Source: Hyphomicrobiales bacterium
Lineage (GTDB): Bacteria > Pseudomonadota > Alphaproteobacteria > Rhizobiales > Rhizobiaceae
NCBI GenBank assembly: GCA_900470195.1
Contig: UEIJ01000027.1
Coordinates: forward strand, 1-64,000
DNA: 64,000 nt
Direction of reading: 5' to 3'
Shown: one piece after another, positions 25,366 through 33,718 of the stretch
Layout of the letters: each line of letters opens with the position of its first letter
Numbering within the stretch: the stretch's first letter is position 1
Translations under genes and position numbers: made by a program
Notes under the pieces: model-generated
Told to the model about the DNA's origin: nothing
Databases searched by the model: none
What the model saw: only the letters and a program-made list of their open reading frames with translations

Positions 25366-26682
25366 ATGGCTGTGGAAGTCATTCTCCCCAAGGTCGATAT
25401 GGATATGGAGACGGGGCAGATTTCGCGATGGTATGCCAAGGATGGCGATACCGTCACGAAAGGTCAGCTTCTCTTTGAAATCGAGACTGACAAGGCTGCG
25501 ATGGAAGTCGAAGCGCCTGCATCGGGCATCATCGCAGATATCAGCGCTGCTGAGGGAACGGTAGTGCCTGTCGGTCAGGCCGTCGCCTGGATTTATGACG
25601 AAGGCGAAGAACGCAACGGGAAGTCCGCAGCGGTTGCCGAAGAGCCGATTGTTGCGCCAGTCGAAACGGTCGCTGAACCGGTCGCTCAAAAACGGGTTGC
25701 CTCCCAATCCGATGAAACGGGCTCAAACAACGATGTGCGGGCGACGCCGCTCGCTCGCAGGCTTGCGCGTGAAGCCGGCATCGATCTGGCTGCGGTTCAA
25801 GGCTCGGGTCCGAAGGGCCGCGTACAGAAGAAGGATGTCGAAGGCGATGTCGGCATTTTGAAGCCTGCGGTACGGGCCAGGTCGTTTGCAAGCAAGAATG
25901 CGGAACCAACCGCGCTCGGCCAGCTCAATGCAGTCTGGCTGCGTGAGGGTGAAGCAGGGCGCTTGCCGATTGTTCTGCTCCACGGTTTTGCAGCCGATCT
26001 CAATTCGTGGCGGGGATTGTTTGCCGGTGCATCGCTCGGCCATCCTATCCTGGCGCTTGATCTTCCGGGACACGGTAATTCACCGCGCACCGTTCCTGAA
26101 AGTATCGATGACATTGCCGCCGCAGTGGAAGCGACACTAGGGTCCCTGAGCGTGAGTTCGTGCCTTCTGGTTGGGCATTCGCTTGGCGGTGCGGTGGCGA
26201 CCCTCATCGCGGCGCGGGGGCTCATCGATGTGCGCTCCTTGCTGCTGATTTCATCGGGCGGCTTGGGCCCCCAGATCAACGCTGCCTTTATCAAGGGGCT
26301 TGTCGGCGCGAAAAGCGAAGCCAGCATCGTTCCCTGGCTGAAGCTGCTCGTCGCCGACGAGACCCGTCTGACCAAGCCGTTCATCAATGCAACGGTTGCG
26401 CAGGCTGCCGATACGGAACTGCGCAATACGCAGGAAGCGATTGGCGCCCGGTTCTTCGCAGATGGCACGCAAACCTTTGAGATTCGCTCAAGCATTGCAG
26501 CTCTTGCGATGCCGGTGCGGCTCGTCTTCGGAGCGGAAGACCGGGTTATCCCCGTTGCTCACGCGCATGGTCTGCCGGGCAAAGTTGGCGTCCACATCTT
26601 CGCAGGTTGCGGACATATGCCACAAATCGAGGAGCGGGCTGCGGTGCTGCAAATCCTTAAAGAGTGCGCAGCCGCTGCCTAA
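25366..26682 (+). CDS. E2 component: lipoyl domain, E3-binding domain and alpha/beta hydrolase
   Basis: 438 residues in three parts. First a lipoyl domain (about 1-78, lipoyl-lysine Lys43 in ETDKAAMEV), then an E3/peripheral-subunit-binding domain (about 124-160, VRATPLARRLAREAGIDLAA). In place of the usual chloramphenicol-acetyltransferase-like core there is an alpha/beta-hydrolase domain (about 190-438, LLHGFAADLNSWR, nucleophile elbow VGHSLGGAVA, histidine in AGCGHMPQIEE). This layout is that of acetoin dehydrogenase AcoC. It would carry acetyl from E1 to CoA. No E3 gene is nearby, so a general lipoamide dehydrogenase must serve it. Confidence 0.85.
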   Translation: MAVEVILPKVDMDMETGQISRWYAKDGDTVTKGQLLFEIETDKAAMEVEAPASGIIADISAAEGTVVPVGQAVAWIYDEGEERNGKSAAVAEEPIVAPVETVAEPVAQKRVASQSDETGSNNDVRATPLARRLAREAGIDLAAVQGSGPKGRVQKKDVEGDVGILKPAVRARSFASKNAEPTALGQLNAVWLREGEAGRLPIVLLHGFAADLNSWRGLFAGASLGHPILALDLPGHGNSPRTVPESIDDIAAAVEATLGSLSVSSCLLVGHSLGGAVATLIAARGLIDVRSLLLISSGGLGPQINAAFIKGLVGAKSEASIVPWLKLLVADETRLTKPFINATVAQAADTELRNTQEAIGARFFADGTQTFEIRSSIAALAMPVRLVFGAEDRVIPVAHAHGLPGKVGVHIFAGCGHMPQIEERAAVLQILKECAAAA

Positions 26683-26698
26683 CCAAGATAATCAAGAA

Positions 26699-26726
26699 CA
26701 GCACATCGCTTTGCAGCGATGTGCTG
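26699..26726. terminator. Bidirectional terminator hairpin
   Basis: CAGCACATCGCT and AGCGATGTGCTG form a perfect 12-bp stem with a TTGC loop between the convergent E2 and SorC genes. The short flanking pyrimidine/purine runs fit use in both directions. Confidence 0.65.
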
Positions 26727-26730
26727 TCTC

Positions 26731-27765
26731 TCATTCCGCTTGCACCTTTTCACCGAGCATCTGTGCGGCACTTTCTTCATCGGTAATGAGAACGGTCGGC
26801 TTCAGAAGCTTTATTGCCCCAAGCAGAGCTGCAATCTTCTCATTTCCGCCTGATGTGAGGATACGCTGCGGCGTCTTTTGAAGGCTCTCAATCTTCGCCG
26901 ACATGACACGATCATGGACCGGATCATCGACGATCTTGCCGTCCTTGTCATAGAAGTGGAACAATACGTCGCCGACGGCACCGTTTTCGATGAGCGACAG
27001 TTTCTGCGCCTCATCAATCAGGCCAACACGATAAGATGTGCTGCTGGCGGTTTGAATATCGCCGACGCTGAGCAGAACCATGTCGAGTTCTTCGGCCATG
27101 TCGAGCACGGTGTTCAGGCCGCAGCGCTCAATGAGGGCAATGCGGGTTTCCTTGCTGTCGACGAGAGCCGGGGCGGGAATCAGATAGCCTTCGCCTTGAA
27201 AAATCTGCGCGAACTGCCAGGCAAATTCCGGCGGATTGGAACGGCGCGGCTGTACGATGCCGCCGAGCAGGGAAATGACTTTCAGATCGTTGAGCGGACG
27301 CGCGCCGATATGTTGCAGGGTGCTGGAAAGGGTACGTCCCCAGCCGACCCCTATCGTCATGCCGTGCTGCACCTTTTCAGAAAGATAGGCGCCAGTGGCG
27401 GCGCTGATCGGCGGGATAGGGTCGATGTCAGGCGAAGAGAGGGGAGCGACGATGGCGCGCTCGAGGCCGAAGGTCTTTTCAAGCTCGACCTCAAGAGATG
27501 TCAGGCTTGCCAGCTTGCCCTCGATAGTAATCTTTACTTCATTGCGAGCACGGGCATCAGCCAGAAGGCGAACGATTGTGACACGTCCTACCCCGAGCGC
27601 TTCCGCAATGTCATTCTGGGTCATTTGTTCAACATAATACATCCACGCAGCACGTGTCCGCAGCCGGCTTGTACGGTTTTCGGCGGCCACACCTTCCGAT
27701 CCGATGATGAGGTCTGCCGTTTCCGGATTCTTCTGGGTCTTCTTGCCGGCCTTTTTCAAAACCAT
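26731..27765 (-). CDS. SorC/DeoR-type sugar-responsive transcriptional regulator
   Basis: A 344-residue regulator. After a charged N-terminal tail comes the helix-turn-helix (about 36-80, MYYVEQMTQNDIAEALGVGR). The C-terminal sugar-phosphate-binding domain follows (about 85-330), with MTIGVGWGRTLSSTLQHIG and the DGKIVDDPV loop typical of the family. SorC proteins usually bind phosphorylated sugars or polyols and release the promoter. It lies in the middle of the PTS/DRL block and probably controls both divergent promoters that carry the ACAAATGTTC word. Confidence 0.85.
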   Translation of the reverse strand: MVLKKAGKKTQKNPETADLIIGSEGVAAENRTSRLRTRAAWMYYVEQMTQNDIAEALGVGRVTIVRLLADARARNEVKITIEGKLASLTSLEVELEKTFGLERAIVAPLSSPDIDPIPPISAATGAYLSEKVQHGMTIGVGWGRTLSSTLQHIGARPLNDLKVISLLGGIVQPRRSNPPEFAWQFAQIFQGEGYLIPAPALVDSKETRIALIERCGLNTVLDMAEELDMVLLSVGDIQTASSTSYRVGLIDEAQKLSLIENGAVGDVLFHFYDKDGKIVDDPVHDRVMSAKIESLQKTPQRILTSGGNEKIAALLGAIKLLKPTVLITDEESAAQMLGEKVQAE

Positions 27766-27905
27766 CCCTCAAATTAATGGCGTAATACTGCATTATAGAA
27801 GCGCTGTTCTTACACCGAAACTATTGCTTTTCCGTATGAAGGCAAACCATAATTCATGAGTCCGATCCATCCTGTCACGATGTGCCGCCGTCGAGGAAAC
27901 TGAAC

Positions 27906-28682
27906 ATGTTACGCACTCTTTCGGAAGAAATCGCAGTCAATCTGAAGGACCGCCTGCGTGAGGTTCGATACATGATTCGTTGCAATCGCCACGACAGCTT
28001 GCCGGGTGCTCCACGACATAGCGATATCCCGTCTCCTGAACTGTTGCTGGAACATGCGGCAAGCATGATGGACAGGGCTTTAACGACGGCCGAAACTATT
28101 TCCATTTCGCTGATTTCGTCGGACCCTAAAGTACATAACAGCGCGCCGCATGTGAAAAGCCTTTCGGTTTATTTTGGCAGCGGCGCGGAAGGTGTGCGCG
28201 CTTTCCGCAAGGACATGTATTATCTCACCAAGGAAGTGCTGCGCCGCCATCAGCTGCAAAATGTGCTTATTCAGGAAGCCGCATTCGTAACGGTCCATGC
28301 GAGGATGATGCAAAAACACGGCTCGTTGCTGAAGAGCGCGTTTTGCGCAGAGGCAGGTGAAACAAAAATTGCGACAACATCAAAAGCCGTGACCGCCCTG
28401 TTTCTGGAAATGCTTGGCGAAAGGCCGGTACGATTTATTTCGATGGATGGTCATTGCGACCCGCAGGCCTTGCGCAAATTTGAAACGACCTGTTTTGCAG
28501 CGGTAGGACTTGCCTGCGGTCTGGCCACTGCAAAGGCGGCAGATCTGACGGGCGTCGATCCTTTGGAAAGTGCAATTCTGGCGCTGGACGTGCGCCACGA
28601 TCGTCTCATGCAGGCAGCAGAAGATCGCGATCAGACGCAGCTCGAAACTTTGTTCCAGACGCTAATTGCTCATCTTCCCTGA
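27906..28682 (+). CDS. Protein of unknown function in the polyol-PTS block
   Basis: A 258-residue soluble protein that I do not recognise. It appears mostly alpha-helical, with SEEIAVNLKDRLREVRYMIR near the N-terminus and no signal peptide or membrane span. A cysteine-containing segment (FETTCFAAVGLACGLATAKA) lies near the C-terminus. The ATG at 27906 follows GAGG by nine bases. It is divergent from the SorC gene, and its last 21 bases overlap the 3' end of the convergent HPr-EI gene. Its placement between regulator and PTS genes suggests a role in this pathway or its control. Confidence 0.6.
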   Translation: MLRTLSEEIAVNLKDRLREVRYMIRCNRHDSLPGAPRHSDIPSPELLLEHAASMMDRALTTAETISISLISSDPKVHNSAPHVKSLSVYFGSGAEGVRAFRKDMYYLTKEVLRRHQLQNVLIQEAAFVTVHARMMQKHGSLLKSAFCAEAGETKIATTSKAVTALFLEMLGERPVRFISMDGHCDPQALRKFETTCFAAVGLACGLATAKAADLTGVDPLESAILALDVRHDRLMQAAEDRDQTQLETLFQTLIAHLP

Positions 28683-30668
28683 CCCCGGGGCAGCCGGCTG
28701 AAACATATCCAAGATCAGCTTCTTTGCCCGGGGAATTGACGCCGGGCTCATGCTGAGTTCGGTCAGCCCCATTCGCAGGAACTCACCGATGAGTTCCGGC
28801 TTGCCTGCCGCCTCGCCGCACATGCCGACCGTGATGCCTGCTTCCGTTCCGGCTTTCGCAGTCATCTCGATTGCCGCCATTACAGCCGGGTGGCTTACAT
28901 CGTTGAGTTTCGCAACGGTTGGGTTGAGTCGGTCCGCAGCCATTACATACTGTGTCAGGTCGTTGGTGCCGATGGAGAAGAAAGCCGCTTCCTTTGCAAG
29001 TTCTCGCGCCGCGAAAACCGCCGCCGGGGTCTCGATCATCACGCCAAGATCAAATCCGGCAAAAGCCTTGCCTTCGCTTTCAAGCTCGCTGATGCATTCG
29101 CTGATAAGGCGTTTGGTTGAGCGGATTTCTTCGACATCCGAAACCATCGGCAACATGACTTTGAGATTGCCGTTAACCGCTGCGCGCAAGAGCGCGCGCA
29201 ACTGCGGCTTGAACACGTCCGGGCGGTCCAGGCACATGCGGATGCCGCGCCAACCCAGGAAAGGGTTTTCTTCCTCCGGAAATTCAATGCCCGCAATTGG
29301 CTTGTCACCGCCTATATCCAATGTGCGAACGATGACGGGGTTCGGTGCAAAGGCTTTCAGAAGCGCCGAATAGGTTTCAGTCTGCATATCCTCTGAAGGC
29401 AGGTGAATATGCTTCATGAAGAGAAGTTCGGTTCGGAAAAGCCCGACACCCATCGCGCCGGCTTCAAGGGCGACTTCGATTTCTTCCAGCGCACCCATAT
29501 TTGCCGCGACTTCTATGATCGTGCCGTCGGTTCGGCGTGGGGTGGCGGAGCGGTAGGCATCCAGCGCCTGCTTTTCCTGCAAGGCCCTGGAAATGCGTGC
29601 TTCAATTTCGTTGCGGGTAGCGTCGTCAGGATCGGAGTGAACGATGCCTGAACTTCCATCCACCGCTACGGTTTTCGCGTTTCGTAGTTGTTGCACGGCG
29701 CTTCCGAGGCCCAAAACTGCTGGAATGCCATGTGTGCGCGCAATAATGGCGACATGCGATGTTGCACCGCCATGTCCGCAGACAACACCTTTGATCTTCT
29801 TGAGTGGCGCGCGCGCCAGATCCCAGGCGCCGATGTCTTCGGCAATCAGCACCGAGCCTTCCGGCAAACCTTCCAGATTGACGTCGTCTTTTCCGAGAAG
29901 CGCAAGACAAATCTGACGGCTGACAGCGTGAACATCGTCTGCCCGTGCGTTGAGATAGGGATCATCAAGGGTCGCGAACTGCCCCGCAACTGTCGAAGCC
30001 GCGGCGAGCATGGCTGAAACAGCATCGAGACCGCCGCGAATAAGCCCAAGCGCTTCATCCGTCAGGCTGTCATCCGCCGCAATATCCTTTAGCGCAGCGA
30101 TAATGCCTCTGTCAGTGTCAGCGAGATCACCGCTGGAAAGGGAAGCATCCATCCGCTGCTGTACGGTAGCGATGGCGGCTCTGAAGTGAGCAATTTCAGC
30201 CTCTATTTCAGCCGATGCCAACTTTCGGCCCAAAGGCTTGATTTCTTCGGGAAAGAACGGAAAAGCTGTGCCCAGAGAGATGCCTTCGCTTGCGCCGACA
30301 CCTTTTATCTGCCCTGCGGGAAGCACTGGGTTGATCGCGGCTTGCAACGTGGTTTCGGCTTCAGGTGCATTCGAAGGTTCAGGTGTGACGGGGGTTGCTG
30401 TTTCCTCCAGCCCCGCCTGTGGGTTTTCCAGATAGCCGATCAAGGCTTCGATGGCTTCAATCGCATCTGCTCCATCGGCACGAACGGTCACCTCATCGAG
30501 CTCTTTCACGCCAAGCAGCATCAGCTTGACAGAGCTCTTGGCGCTTACGCTTTTCCCGGCCTTGGCGATTTCAATATCACTCTCAAAACCCTTGGCCAGT
30601 TTAACGAAGCGGGTTGCAGGGCGCGCATGCAGCCCCTCACGCACCCGGACGATAGTCGAGCGTTCCAT
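28662..30668 (-). CDS. ptsI: HPr-Enzyme I fusion of the sugar PTS
   Basis: A 668-residue fusion. HPr covers about 1-88 with phospho-His14 in EGLHARPATRFVK and a serine region GKSVSAKSSVK. An Ala/Pro/Glu-rich linker (about 89-118) is followed by Enzyme I (about 120-660), with its active histidine in GHGGATSHVAIIAR, the PEP-binding GVGLFRTELLFM and ENPFLGWRGIR, and FFSIGTNDLTQYVMAADR. It takes phosphate from PEP and would feed both the Gat-type and glucitol-type EIIA proteins of this block. The dedicated enzyme matters because most alphaproteobacteria carry only a regulatory PTS. Confidence 0.92.
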   Translation of the reverse strand: MERSTIVRVREGLHARPATRFVKLAKGFESDIEIAKAGKSVSAKSSVKLMLLGVKELDEVTVRADGADAIEAIEALIGYLENPQAGLEETATPVTPEPSNAPEAETTLQAAINPVLPAGQIKGVGASEGISLGTAFPFFPEEIKPLGRKLASAEIEAEIAHFRAAIATVQQRMDASLSSGDLADTDRGIIAALKDIAADDSLTDEALGLIRGGLDAVSAMLAAASTVAGQFATLDDPYLNARADDVHAVSRQICLALLGKDDVNLEGLPEGSVLIAEDIGAWDLARAPLKKIKGVVCGHGGATSHVAIIARTHGIPAVLGLGSAVQQLRNAKTVAVDGSSGIVHSDPDDATRNEIEARISRALQEKQALDAYRSATPRRTDGTIIEVAANMGALEEIEVALEAGAMGVGLFRTELLFMKHIHLPSEDMQTETYSALLKAFAPNPVIVRTLDIGGDKPIAGIEFPEEENPFLGWRGIRMCLDRPDVFKPQLRALLRAAVNGNLKVMLPMVSDVEEIRSTKRLISECISELESEGKAFAGFDLGVMIETPAAVFAARELAKEAAFFSIGTNDLTQYVMAADRLNPTVAKLNDVSHPAVMAAIEMTAKAGTEAGITVGMCGEAAGKPELIGEFLRMGLTELSMSPASIPRAKKLILDMFQPAAPGSGKMSN

Positions 30669-30775
30669 CTATGTAAGCCTCAAATCGATACTGAAACTTC
30701 CCAACGTCCTCGGCGTTGGAGCCTGTTCCAATTATCTGTTTTAACACGCAATCTTAAGCCTTGGGAGGACCGGTT

Positions 30776-31156
30776 TCAGCCGCCTATGGTTATAATCTGC
30801 CCTTCCTTCAGAGCAGCGACAAGCTCTTCGCCCGCTATTTCACTGGCACAGATTTCACCGGGACGATCTGTTGAATCTGCCCCCGTGAATGAAATGACGA
30901 CATGTCCGATTTCGCGCACTTTTTGCCAGGCGCTTTCGCCAACGGCGGTGATTTCGGCCTTGAGTGCACCGATTGCGATCTTCGTTCCTATGGCAGGAGC
31001 CGAAGCCTCGGGGCCTTCCTCCACCACGTGGAGGACAGATACTTCCGCCAGTTCCGGAGGGGAACCGTCAGCAAACAGGATGAGAACGCCGCCTTCGGCG
31101 AGGTCCGCTACTTCCGGGCCGATTGCGGTGATCCGCGTTTTCAGATGTATCGACAT
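30776..31156 (-). CDS. PTS glucitol/sorbitol-type enzyme IIA
   Basis: A 126-residue EIIA of the Gut/Srl family, with the conserved core VLILFADGSPPELAEVSVLH (the histidine is the phosphate acceptor) and the C-terminal GEICASEIAGEELVAALKEG. The start at 31156 is preceded by AGGACC; the upstream in-frame extension is not family-like. It is downstream of the IIBC and IIC genes in the same direction and 108 bases before the HPr-EI gene. Confidence 0.87.
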   Translation of the reverse strand: MSIHLKTRITAIGPEVADLAEGGVLILFADGSPPELAEVSVLHVVEEGPEASAPAIGTKIAIGALKAEITAVGESAWQKVREIGHVVISFTGADSTDRPGEICASEIAGEELVAALKEGQIITIGG

Positions 31157-31273
31157 AGAGGCGGTCCTTTCTTCGTTTGGTATTCGATGCCCGTGATACT
31201 CGATCGGAAACATCGTTATTGCATATGTTTGGGCAGTGGCCCGCCGCCGCGCTTGCTGCGGCGGGCTGGGATT

Positions 31274-32260
31274 TTAGAGCACCGCGAGACTTACGACCCA
31301 TGCGATCAGAACCGAAAGCGGGCCCATGATCTGACGGCTGATCAGAACTGCTGGCACACCGATCTCGATGGTCTTGGGTTTGGCTTCTCCGAGCGCCAGA
31401 CCGACCGGCACGAAGTCGCAACCGACCTGCGTGTTATAAGCAAACAGGGCGGGCAGGGCCATCGCCGGTGCGATTGTGCCGTTTGCAATTTGCGGGCCGA
31501 TAATCGCCACGCCGACTACCTGCGCGATAACCGCACCCGGTCCGAGGATTGGCGACAGGAACGGCAGCCCGCAAATTGCGGAAAGCACCAGCAAACCGAC
31601 AATATTATTGGCCAGCGGGCCGAGCGGCTGTGCGAGAATATCGCCGATGCCGGTATAGAGGATCAGGCCGATCAGCATCGTCACGAAAGCCATGAACGGC
31701 AGAACGTTACGGATAACCTGATCGATTGTGCGGCGTCCGGCCTGGAAGAAGATGCCAACGACGCGACCCATGACGCGGCCGATGCTGCTGATAAGTCCGA
31801 CAAGGCCGCCTTCGCTTGGCTGCTCCACAGGCGCTGGCTTTTCTTCCTCAACGGCAGCTGCAGCCGGAGCTGCGGCGGCTGAGCCATCGGCCGGAACAAT
31901 GTTTTCCGGCTTCACGCCTGAGACATAGATGTCTTCGGTGATGAATTGCGCCAACGGTCCTGCCTGTCCGACCGGCGTGATGTTCACGGTCGGGATGCGC
32001 TTGCGTGGATAGACGCCGCAACGGGCTGTGCCGCCGCAATCGACAACCACGACTGCCATTTCGCTTTCGATTGGTGGTGAGCGAAAGCCGTCAACGGCCT
32101 CCGCGCCTGTCAGTTCGGCGATCTGGCGTGCAAGCGGATGGATACCGCCGCCAGTGACCGAAACCACCTTGTTGCGCTGATCGGTCGGCTGAATGACAAG
32201 CGGGCCACCCCAGCCGTTTGAGCCGCGGGAAATCTTGACTGCCTTGTAGGTCTTAACCAT
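31274..32260 (-). CDS. PTS glucitol/sorbitol-type enzyme IIBC
   Basis: 328 residues. The N-terminal IIB domain covers about 1-125 with phosphocysteine Cys75 in VVVVDCGGTARCG. An Ala/Pro/Glu linker (about 128-148) leads to the C-terminal membrane part (about 150-328), containing FMAFVTMLIGLILYTGIGDI and FLSPILGPGAVIAQVVGV. This is the SrlE layout. It works with the adjacent IIC half to move and phosphorylate a polyol. Confidence 0.9.
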   Translation of the reverse strand: MVKTYKAVKISRGSNGWGGPLVIQPTDQRNKVVSVTGGGIHPLARQIAELTGAEAVDGFRSPPIESEMAVVVVDCGGTARCGVYPRKRIPTVNITPVGQAGPLAQFITEDIYVSGVKPENIVPADGSAAAAPAAAAVEEEKPAPVEQPSEGGLVGLISSIGRVMGRVVGIFFQAGRRTIDQVIRNVLPFMAFVTMLIGLILYTGIGDILAQPLGPLANNIVGLLVLSAICGLPFLSPILGPGAVIAQVVGVAIIGPQIANGTIAPAMALPALFAYNTQVGCDFVPVGLALGEAKPKTIEIGVPAVLISRQIMGPLSVLIAWVVSLAVL

Positions 32261-32281
32261 GGTTTTCTCCCCCGTGCCGAC

Positions 32282-33067
32282 TTAAAGCTCGATGCCCTGA
32301 CGCCGCGCCATGATGGCGGTGATGCGTTCAGTGAGCATGCCTTTGAGGAGGATCACCACGAGACCCACAATGGCGTACCAGATGGCGACATTGATGTGAT
32401 AGCCGGTTGGAACCGCGCCTTTTTTCTCAAGCTCCAGAAGGGCAACCAGAACGCCACCCCAGACAAAATATTCGCCGGGATTGATATGCGGGAAGAGACC
32501 CAGCGGCGGATGGACGTAGGACACAGCCGCATCATAGAAGGCGGGTTTGTATTTTTCGTCCAGGAACGAGCCGAATGTGTAAGCCATCGGGTTGGTCAGG
32601 AAGAATACCGAAAGAACCGGCAGAACCGTGTAGCGGGTGAGCGCAATTCGCCCCGCGCTGCGTGCGATGCCATGCACGCGCTTTTCGCCGACCAGTTCGG
32701 TTACGGCATAGAAGGCGGTCATCAGCACGACGAGTGTGGGAATGATGCCGGTGACAAACCCTGCAAAAACTTCGCCGCCTTTCTGGAAGACGCCAATGAA
32801 GTGCTTGCCGATGGAGGCAAGCCAGCCAAGCTGCTCTTCCTGCTGGACGTTCTGAAGCCGTTCCTTGAACTGATCCACGGTAATCCCGCTGCTACCAGCG
32901 TCGCCCGGCACGGTGGTGGTTGCTTGTGCAAGCTGCAAAAGGTCATTTCCGGCGTGCTCTGCGGCATGTTTGCCATGCAGCGCCGCATCGGAAATCATGC
33001 CGCCAGCCATGTGTATGGATTGAATTGTTACGTCGGCGTGTTGCGCCAACATCGTCACTATCGACAT
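32282..33067 (-). CDS. PTS glucitol/sorbitol-type enzyme IIC
   Basis: A 261-residue SrlA-type protein. The N-terminal 90 residues are largely soluble and longer than in E. coli SrlA (IHMAGGMISDAALHGKHAAE). The membrane part has FAGFVTGIIPTLVVLMTAFY and the conserved FLTNPMAYTFGSFLDEKYKP and NPGEYFVWGG. GGAGGAGCAATG supports the start at 33067. It lies between GutM and IIBC. Confidence 0.87.
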   Translation of the reverse strand: MSIVTMLAQHADVTIQSIHMAGGMISDAALHGKHAAEHAGNDLLQLAQATTTVPGDAGSSGITVDQFKERLQNVQQEEQLGWLASIGKHFIGVFQKGGEVFAGFVTGIIPTLVVLMTAFYAVTELVGEKRVHGIARSAGRIALTRYTVLPVLSVFFLTNPMAYTFGSFLDEKYKPAFYDAAVSYVHPPLGLFPHINPGEYFVWGGVLVALLELEKKGAVPTGYHINVAIWYAIVGLVVILLKGMLTERITAIMARRQGIEL

Positions 33068-33104
33068 TGCTCCTCCTCGATTGCTTGTTTCAGGCAAGCA
33101 ACTC

Positions 33105-33536
33105 CTATGCTCCCACTGCCTTCAGACCTTCGAGCTCGATCCCATCGGATTGGTTACTTATGCGACCGATCTGCTCTATCGCCTGCGTGGCGGCAGCCAC
33201 CACTTCAGGCGTTCCTTCTCCAATAGCGGGATTGTCCGGCAACTCGCCGAGACGCATTCCCTCAAAACCTTCGCGGCGGATGAATTTTGCGAAAACCGTT
33301 CTTCCGCTCATCTGGAGGAAGCGTCGCACAACCAGATTGCGGTCTACGACGATCAACACGATGACACCTTTGCCGAAGCGTCCCCGTACATGCCCCGCGC
33401 CAACAAAGCCGTCGGAATATTTCGAAGTGATGCCCTTCATCACATCGGAGTAGTGGCGCATCTGGAACCAGACGCCCAGCGACTGGAAGCCCCACAGCAA
33501 GGCGAGCGCCAGCAAAGCCCATTGCCAGATAGCCAT
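33105..33536 (-). CDS. GutM/SrlM-like glucitol operon activator
   Basis: A 143-residue protein with an N-terminal membrane anchor (about 4-22, WQWALLALALLWGFQSLGVW) and the family-conserved QMRHYSDVMKGITSKYSDGF and GHVRGRFGKGVIVLIVVD. In E. coli GutM accompanies the sorbitol PTS and activates its operon by an undefined mechanism. GGGAGGAGAACAAG precedes the ATG at 33536. It is the first gene of this PTS operon and probably assists regulation or assembly. Confidence 0.85.
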   Translation of the reverse strand: MAIWQWALLALALLWGFQSLGVWFQMRHYSDVMKGITSKYSDGFVGAGHVRGRFGKGVIVLIVVDRNLVVRRFLQMSGRTVFAKFIRREGFEGMRLGELPDNPAIGEGTPEVVAAATQAIEQIGRISNQSDGIELEGLKAVGA

Positions 33537-33592
33537 CTTGTTCTCCTCCCACGAAGGGCGAACGCGATATTTTCGGAGTTCGCCTTTCGTCA

Positions 33593-33608
33593 ATTAGAGA
33601 ACATTTGT
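33593..33608 (-). promoter_or_regulatory. Shared operator in the glucitol-type PTS promoter
   Basis: On the minus strand this reads ACAAATGTTC, two bases, TAAT. The same ten bases followed by two bases and TAAT form the DRL operon promoter (21921-21936). A TTGACA lies upstream on the minus strand. Exact conservation of operator word and -10 spacing suggests that one regulator controls both operons. Confidence 0.5.
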
Positions 33609-33718
33609 CTTCTTGAATGTCAATATGTATAATTTTATCGTTACCGGAAGACGAATGAAGACTGACATTTCAATTGGCTTCGCGTAATGTCGCCTGCAAA
33701 CAGGAGGCCGCTTGCACT

